DNA of 8,729 nucleotides. Source: JAYUKV01 sp043764135 (lineage in GTDB: Bacteria > Patescibacteriota > JACMRA01). Below the pieces are notes generated by a model, which had not been told where the DNA came from, did no database searches, and saw only the letters and a program-made list of their open reading frames with translations. Each line of letters opens with the position of its first letter. Position 1 is the stretch's first letter. Below, in pieces: positions 4,789 to 8,729 of the stretch. The stretch covers positions 1-8,729 of the forward strand of contig JAYUKV010000124.1 of assembly GCA_043764135.1 (NCBI GenBank), read 5' to 3'. Both the position numbers and the translations under genes were made by a program.

Positions 4789-6894
4789 TTAATAACTATA
4801 TACTTTTGTGTCTTTAAGTTTAAGATATAATGAGTTTGGCTCTGGTAAAATAAGATTCATATTACTAAATCCAACATACTTATTCCATATAGAATTGACA
4901 TATGTTGTGCAATTATTGCCTATTGCAAGAATAGAATATGTGGAATTATTATAGCCAGGGTTCCACCCTGCAGTTACCATATCATTGTATTGATTGAAAG
5001 TTATGTTTTTCTTCCAATATGATAAAAGAGTGGGGTTTGAATTGTTTTGTGTTAGGTTTAAACCTTCATTCCAGTCACCAGATTTATTTATAAACACATT
5101 GTCCCACGATCCGCGCGATGTTCTATCGTTACAACCTAAACCTAATGAATTATCTAAATCATTCCACAATGTATATGTGTCATAACAACTCATGTAGTTT
5201 TGGTCATTCCATTTAACAAAACCAATAAATGTGTGTCCAACTGGGCTTACTCCACCAAATTTTCGAGAATAAACAACCATTTCATATTCACTAGATCTAA
5301 AAGCTTCTGTATAAGAAGGGCTCCCACATTTATATGTAAAAATTGAATTATTGGCATTTCCACTATTTGCATCTATACAATATGTCATATCTCCTTTAAG
5401 CCTAATGAGACCCTCTGTATCATATACCCATTTTTGGGACATTCCTCCGTTACAATCCCATAAATGAATTTTGACACCATTTGCATCTAAATTTTGAGTA
5501 ATTCTATTATAGTCGCTCATGTCCAAGCACTTACCACCTACTCGTATAGTATCATCAAAATATAGATCAAATTTTTGATTCCAACTATTATTTGAATTTT
5601 TATACCACAAACCTATTGAAGCACCGTTGCTAGTGTTAGAGTTATAAAGGTCAAGAACAGTTCCATAATGGGTATTTGGTTTGGCATGATACATGTAAGT
5701 ATTGTTGTAATTAGGGCTAAAGGCACTGGCTTTGACGCTCCCAAAGTTAATAATACTTTCAATCAATCCTACTTTTTTATCTTGTTTATATAATTTTGCT
5801 TTATTTTCGTCAATTGTGACTTTTGGTTGATTTTCAGGTTTATTTTTATCAGCTTCACTAGGTTGTAGTGTTGGTATCACTATCTCCAAGCCTAATTTTT
5901 TTGACTCTTCTCCAAGTGCATACACATCTTCTGATTTTATTTCTGATTGGCGACCTTGATCGATTAATTGCTTTATTTCAACAGCTTTTTGTTTTTGAGC
6001 TGCTTCTTGCTCTTTTATAGCTTTTTCTTTCATCGGTTTGACTATAGTTTCACCAATAAAACGTTCATTTTCTCTTCGGGCTATACCTTCTTTAGTTTTC
6101 TGTGCTTCATCTAAAACTTTATTTCTTTCTTCTTGACTTGGCTTTGAAGTAGTCACACTTTCAATATCTGAATCACTAATTGCAATATTATTTTTGGAGT
6201 CATTTAACTTTTTAGTTTTGCTAAGAGCTGATTTCTTTTGAATGTTAGTTTTTTTACTTGATTTTTCAAAATTTTGGATTGTAGCATTGTTTGATTTGGC
6301 TGAAAATGAAACTTTATTAATTACAATTTCAATAATTTTTGACTTAATCTCATCTAGCTTTGAGTCGCTGATAAGTTGGGCTTCTTTGATATTGAGACTA
6401 ACATCACCTAGATCTATTTCAGTTGGAGCTTGTGGATCTTGTTTATCTGTTTTAGATAATTTGATATTGGAAATTAACCTATTCTTAGAATCTTCAAAAC
6501 TTTTTTGGTTTACATTTAAGTCTTTAGATAAGTCAACACTGAAAGGAATATCCAAAAATTGATTGTCAACTTCAATCGAAGAATAAGCGTAGATATTTGA
6601 AGCCTCAAAGTTGTTAGTTATAAAATATTGGATGACACTTTCCAAACTTTTTAATTTAGTGAATGAAACTGAGTTTTGCGAATTATCCAAATACTGTTGG
6701 GCTAATACCACTGGATCTTGGGAAATATTGTCTGATATTGCATTTACTGAAATTTGACTCACCATTGCAACTGATAATGTAGTTACAAGTAAAGCTGACA
6801 TTAAACCAAAGAGCGATCTTTGTATTAATTTATAAGTTGCTGCGATTGTGTTGGAATGGTTTGACGCTTGTGAGAATTTATTGGTTGGTGACAT
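4789..6894 (-). CDS. Secreted ricin-lectin protein with permuted papain-like domain
   Basis: This 701-aa protein has a long Sec-type signal peptide: a polar basic start, a hydrophobic core at about 28-50, and possible cleavage after VNA (about residue 52). Residues about 55-390 are polar, Lys/Glu/Gln-rich and partly coiled (EKAIKEQEAAQKQKAVEIKQ), a likely stalk. A ricin B-type beta-trefoil spans about 395-535, with QxF/QxW turns NQKF (439-442) and SQKW (486-489), and KCLDM and YCIDA with cysteines 456, 481, 506 and 523. The C-terminal domain (about 538-701) has VGHTFIGF (H554) and later GNNCTTYVNSIW (C662). His before Cys is the order of circularly permuted NlpC/P60-like (LRAT-type) thiol hydrolases or acyltransferases. 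That fold is inferred from motifs only. The protein is probably exported and binds glycans on cell surfaces, with an enzymatic C-terminus. A consensus promoter lies 70-99 bp upstream. Confidence 0.78.
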   Translation of the reverse strand: MSPTNKFSQASNHSNTIAATYKLIQRSLFGLMSALLVTTLSVAMVSQISVNAISDNISQDPVVLAQQYLDNSQNSVSFTKLKSLESVIQYFITNNFEASNIYAYSSIEVDNQFLDIPFSVDLSKDLNVNQKSFEDSKNRLISNIKLSKTDKQDPQAPTEIDLGDVSLNIKEAQLISDSKLDEIKSKIIEIVINKVSFSAKSNNATIQNFEKSSKKTNIQKKSALSKTKKLNDSKNNIAISDSDIESVTTSKPSQEERNKVLDEAQKTKEGIARRENERFIGETIVKPMKEKAIKEQEAAQKQKAVEIKQLIDQGRQSEIKSEDVYALGEESKKLGLEIVIPTLQPSEADKNKPENQPKVTIDENKAKLYKQDKKVGLIESIINFGSVKASAFSPNYNNTYMYHAKPNTHYGTVLDLYNSNTSNGASIGLWYKNSNNSWNQKFDLYFDDTIRVGGKCLDMSDYNRITQNLDANGVKIHLWDCNGGMSQKWVYDTEGLIRLKGDMTYCIDANSGNANNSIFTYKCGSPSYTEAFRSSEYEMVVYSRKFGGVSPVGHTFIGFVKWNDQNYMSCYDTYTLWNDLDNSLGLGCNDRTSRGSWDNVFINKSGDWNEGLNLTQNNSNPTLLSYWKKNITFNQYNDMVTAGWNPGYNNSTYSILAIGNNCTTYVNSIWNKYVGFSNMNLILPEPNSLYLKLKDTKVYSY

Positions 6895-6963
6895 ATAAAA
6901 ATGGTATGAACTTATAAAAAATAGGAAATGTAGCTGTTGTAACGATTAATCCTAATGGCTGCT

Positions 6964-6993
6964 ATTATACAACAACCTCAAATTATTTGTCAA
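6964..6993 (-). promoter_or_regulatory. Consensus promoter of the effector operon
   Basis: On the minus strand TTGACA (6993-6988), an 18-bp spacer and TATAAT (6969-6964) match consensus fully, with the same spacing as the toxin-antitoxin promoter. The start site should be near 6957, giving a leader of about 63 nt without a Shine-Dalgarno sequence. The strength suggests high constitutive expression unless repressed. Confidence 0.8.
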
Positions 6994-7231
6994 GGCTATA
7001 GTAAAAATCGTACATTTTACTTTCTAGTTTTACCTGATTATTGCTCATTTTTAATCACAATTGATATACAATAATAAAAGATTTTAATAAATTAACTTTA
7101 TTCTATATTTTAGATGTTTTTAGAACACGATTTTAATCACTTTTTTAATCAATTTTATCAAAAATCACTTAAATCAATTCCAACCATCCAATACCCTTAC
7201 AAAGCCTACATTTTACCATATATTTATAAAG

Positions 7232-7246
7232 AAGGGGACATGTCTG
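7232..7246 (-). repeat. Dispersed module-border repeat, copy D
   Basis: Read on the minus strand: CAGACATGTCCCCTT, identical to copy B over 15 bases, then diverging. It is preceded by a T run, as are copies A and B. Its orientation is inverted relative to A, B and C. Confidence 0.6.
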
Positions 7247-7332
7247 AAAAAACTATAAAACAATTTCATTTTTGTTTAAATTTGGGGTGGGGTTTACGTT
7301 CCAAAATATGGCTTAAGAAACACATAGTGCTA

Positions 7333-7349
7333 CTAAGGAGAGACGCCTG
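7333..7349 (-). repeat. Dispersed module-border repeat, copy E
   Basis: Read on the minus strand: CAGGCGTCTCTCCTTAG, preceded by a T run and followed by TAGCAC. It differs from the family consensus at a few positions and is the copy nearest the end of the initiator gene. Confidence 0.5.
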
Positions 7350-7406
7350 AAAAATTAATTTATTGATTTTGACCTTTTCCATATCTATCAACTGTGGTTA
7401 GATTTG

Positions 7407-8591
7407 TTATCCACTTTCTCTAGCCCAATTTCGTTCCGCTTGTTCCATATCTCGCTCGATCCATTTTGGTAAGTAGTAGTCATTTTGTAGTTTTGCTAGT
7501 TCTTCGTAAAATTCTACTTCCGTTTTGTAGTTTAAAGGTTCCACCATTACCGTTACTGGGTTCTTTTTTCTTTGTTCCTTTTCTTGCTCATCTGTGAGTT
7601 TGTTGTTTATCTTTGTTTCATCTTGCCAATCTTGTTGTATTGCCGAGATGAAGAACCCTACAGGAGAAGCTATTTTTTGAGTTTTAGATCTTGTGATTAA
7701 TAGCTCTAGTTTTTCATTCACCATATCCATACCTTTGAGGTCAATCCACTTGTTTGACAGGTGGTCTGGAATACCTAGAGATAGAGCTTTTTGTAGTAGT
7801 TCTGATTTTGATAACTTTAGTTTTTCTTGTTGAGATTCAATAATAATTTCAGGTTTAGTTTCTGTGGGTTTAGTTACTATTAGTTCTCCTGTGTTCATAT
7901 CTAAGGATTCGGATTTAACCGTAGTATTTTCAGTAATTTCAAATTTAATATCAGTCACAGTCCGGCCTCTTCTAATCTCTGTAAATATGAATTTTATATC
8001 CGTTTTGCCGTTTATTTCTTCAAAAGCAGGATCTAAAACCCTTCGTTTAAAATCCACAGACCTTTTATATTCAATTTCTTCAACTCCAAGTATATCCTTT
8101 AATTCTTCGAGCGAGTAAGTGACAGTTTTTTTCCATAAATTTTGTTTCATCAGTTCATAAATTCTAATCGAATAAACACTTTTGAGCGTAAGTATGTTGG
8201 ACAGTTTATATTTTACAAAATGATTTTTTAAATCAATAAAATATTCAATAATGTCAGGATTCATGCGGACTTTTACCGATCCATCTTTCCAGATATATTT
8301 GAAGGTTGTGAACCAATTCATTTGTGTCAAACTCTCTTTTGTTCTTATCACTAAACGTTTTTCAAGCAAACTCTCAGTCATAAGAGCGACACGTTCATAC
8401 TTGTTGTGGCCAGTTATGCCCAATAAACTGATAAAATCCTTAACATATATCTTACTTCCTTTGATAAAGTTCTCGCCATCTTCTTTTAGCATTGCTACAA
8501 CATAAAGTAGTAGTTTTTGCTCTTCTTTTGAAAGTTTGTATCTTGCCTCATTTAGGTGGTTAGATTTGATAACTGTTAGATCTTTAGACAT
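7407..8591 (-). CDS. rep: Rep_3 (RepB) family replication initiator
   Basis: This 394-aa protein is the theta-replication initiator that binds the adjacent iterons and recruits the host replication machinery. The first winged-helix domain shows the family opening VIKSNHLNEARYKLSKEEQK, LLLYVVAML, and a later WFTTFKYIW strand region (to about 120). The second covers about 125-220: ILTLKSVYSIRIYELMKQ, YSLEELKDILGV, FKRRVLDPAFEEIN and FEIRRGR-like basic strands. After about residue 225 a long acidic/basic tail contains PVGFFISAIQQDWQ, a segment seen in several plasmid Rep proteins, and ends in a charged helix. At 394 aa it is longer than compact members of about 230-300 aa. The start at 8591 is supported by a promoter at 8620-8648. 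No Shine-Dalgarno sequence is present; the stop is TAA. The iterons begin about 60 bp upstream, so Rep probably controls its own synthesis. Confidence 0.95.
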   Translation of the reverse strand: MSKDLTVIKSNHLNEARYKLSKEEQKLLLYVVAMLKEDGENFIKGSKIYVKDFISLLGITGHNKYERVALMTESLLEKRLVIRTKESLTQMNWFTTFKYIWKDGSVKVRMNPDIIEYFIDLKNHFVKYKLSNILTLKSVYSIRIYELMKQNLWKKTVTYSLEELKDILGVEEIEYKRSVDFKRRVLDPAFEEINGKTDIKFIFTEIRRGRTVTDIKFEITENTTVKSESLDMNTGELIVTKPTETKPEIIIESQQEKLKLSKSELLQKALSLGIPDHLSNKWIDLKGMDMVNEKLELLITRSKTQKIASPVGFFISAIQQDWQDETKINNKLTDEQEKEQRKKNPVTVMVEPLNYKTEVEFYEELAKLQNDYYLPKWIERDMEQAERNWARESG

Positions 8592-8619
8592 ATTGAATAA
8601 GCGGTTTTTGTATCACTAA

Positions 8620-8648
8620 ATAATGAACAGTGTGACAGTTTTTGTCAA
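8620..8648 (-). promoter_or_regulatory. Initiator promoter with overlapping inverted repeat
   Basis: On the minus strand TTGACA (8648-8643), a 17-bp spacer and CATTAT (8625-8620) precede the initiator start by about 30 bp. An inverted repeat TGACA (8633-8637) / TGTCA (8643-8647) overlaps the -35 box. In related plasmids Rep dimers repress the gene through inverted half-iteron sites; the shared TGAC with the iteron TTGACC makes that plausible here. Confidence 0.65.
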
Positions 8649-8729
8649 GTGTCCAACATTGACCCCCATTTTGTCCAACATAGCACCTTTTTAACCCCTA
8701 TTTCAAGCCAGATTTTGGGGGTCCTAACT
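8644..8729. repeat. Terminal overlap, short copy (one iteron)
   Basis: This end copy of the 1-173 sequence keeps the flanks (GTCAAGT on the left; AGCACCTTTTTAACCCC and onward on the right) but has a single full iteron at 8651-8672 and the partial unit at 8673-8681. It places the iteron array directly upstream of the initiator gene. Whether one or five iterons is the true number cannot be told from this sequence; both could exist as copy variants. Confidence 0.85.

Larger units (their letters stand above)
6895..7406. other. Gap between effector and initiator genes
   Basis: This 512-bp AT-rich gap contains the leftward effector promoter (6964-6993) and its 5' leader of about 63 nt. It also carries two inverted-orientation copies of the dispersed repeat (7232-7246 and 7333-7349). 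A 78-codon open frame at 7114-7350 on the plus strand overlaps both repeats; I do not accept it as a gene. No clear terminator for the initiator gene is visible. Confidence 0.5.

Noticed and set aside
4994..5185. Plus-strand open frame inside the effector gene
   Set aside because: It is a shadow of the lectin-hydrolase reading frame, without its own start signals.
6242..6562. Plus-strand open frame opposite the effector stalk
   Set aside because: Antisense shadow of a Lys/Glu-rich region, which gives Leu/Phe/Ser-rich nonsense on the other strand.
6944..6956. TTAGGATTAAT in the effector leader, resembling the IS right end
   Set aside because: Only 11 bases match, without the outer GAACCTG portion. 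Probably chance in AT-rich sequence.
7114..7350. 78-codon open frame on the plus strand
   Set aside because: It has an ATG and a weak upstream promoter-like sequence, but it is built across two copies of the dispersed repeat and shows no recognisable domain. The same repeat elsewhere is clearly non-coding. It remains a remote possibility.
7407..7415. TTATCCACT considered as a DnaA box
   Set aside because: One mismatch to the usual box, but it lies at the end of the initiator coding region far from the iterons and is a single copy.
7864..8505. Two 84-codon plus-strand frames opposite the initiator gene
   Set aside because: They are antisense to a confident Rep_3 gene and have no domain features.
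373..8591. Alternative genetic code (TGA as Trp or Gly)
   Set aside because: All conserved domains are complete without any in-frame TGA, and Trp and Gly are encoded normally.

Overview
This window looks like one complete small circular plasmid from an AT-rich bacterium, opened inside its replication origin. The last 86 bases repeat the first 173 bases except that four tandem iteron units are missing, as expected when a circular contig is cut in a short-repeat array. The unit is then about 8643 bp (long copy) or 8556 bp (short copy). The host cannot be named from the sequence. GC is low (roughly 30% by eye). The standard genetic code fits every gene. All seven recognisable genes stop at TAA or TAG, and almost none has a Shine-Dalgarno sequence. 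The sigma-70-type promoters are nearly perfect (TTGACA, 18 bp, TATAAT, twice). The effector has a long signal peptide. This could fit Patescibacteria/CPR or another SD-poor lineage, but that is a guess.

Layout, following the circle on the minus strand. The origin holds tandem 22-bp iterons (8651-8681 joined to 1-125) directly upstream of a Rep_3-family initiator gene (8591 to 7407), whose promoter and inverted repeat abut the iterons. On the other side of the iterons is an AT-rich stretch (126-372), then a gene (1065 to 373) for an HTH plus coiled-coil protein resembling the single-protein partition factors of theta plasmids. Its upstream region and coding sequence carry repeated ATTATTAGTG-type motifs. 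An intact 906-bp IS5-family insertion sequence (1143-2048, 3-bp target duplication ATA) sits about 80 bp upstream of it, splitting these motifs.

Between 2049 and 3108 is about 1 kb of AT-rich DNA without a credible gene, with a local GC-richer double hairpin and several short repeats. It leads into a HigBA-type toxin-antitoxin operon (3127-3941, plus strand) with a consensus promoter flanked by operator-like repeats. A structured gap (3942-4302) follows.

The most interesting cargo is a two-gene minus-strand unit (6894 to 4303): a 701-aa secreted protein with a signal peptide, a Lys/Glu-rich stalk, a ricin-type lectin domain and a C-terminal domain with His-then-Cys order suggestive of a permuted papain/NlpC-P60-like fold, followed 33 bp later by a 150-aa polytopic membrane protein. 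I infer a cell-surface-directed effector or bacteriocin-like toxin with a possible immunity partner.

A family of five short dispersed repeats (consensus CAGRCRTGTCCCCTTAG) lies at the borders between these modules. They may be recombination sites or scars of modular plasmid assembly. In function: the initiator and iterons replicate the plasmid, the partition-like protein and HigBA keep it in the population, and the secreted protein with its membrane partner is the likely phenotype.
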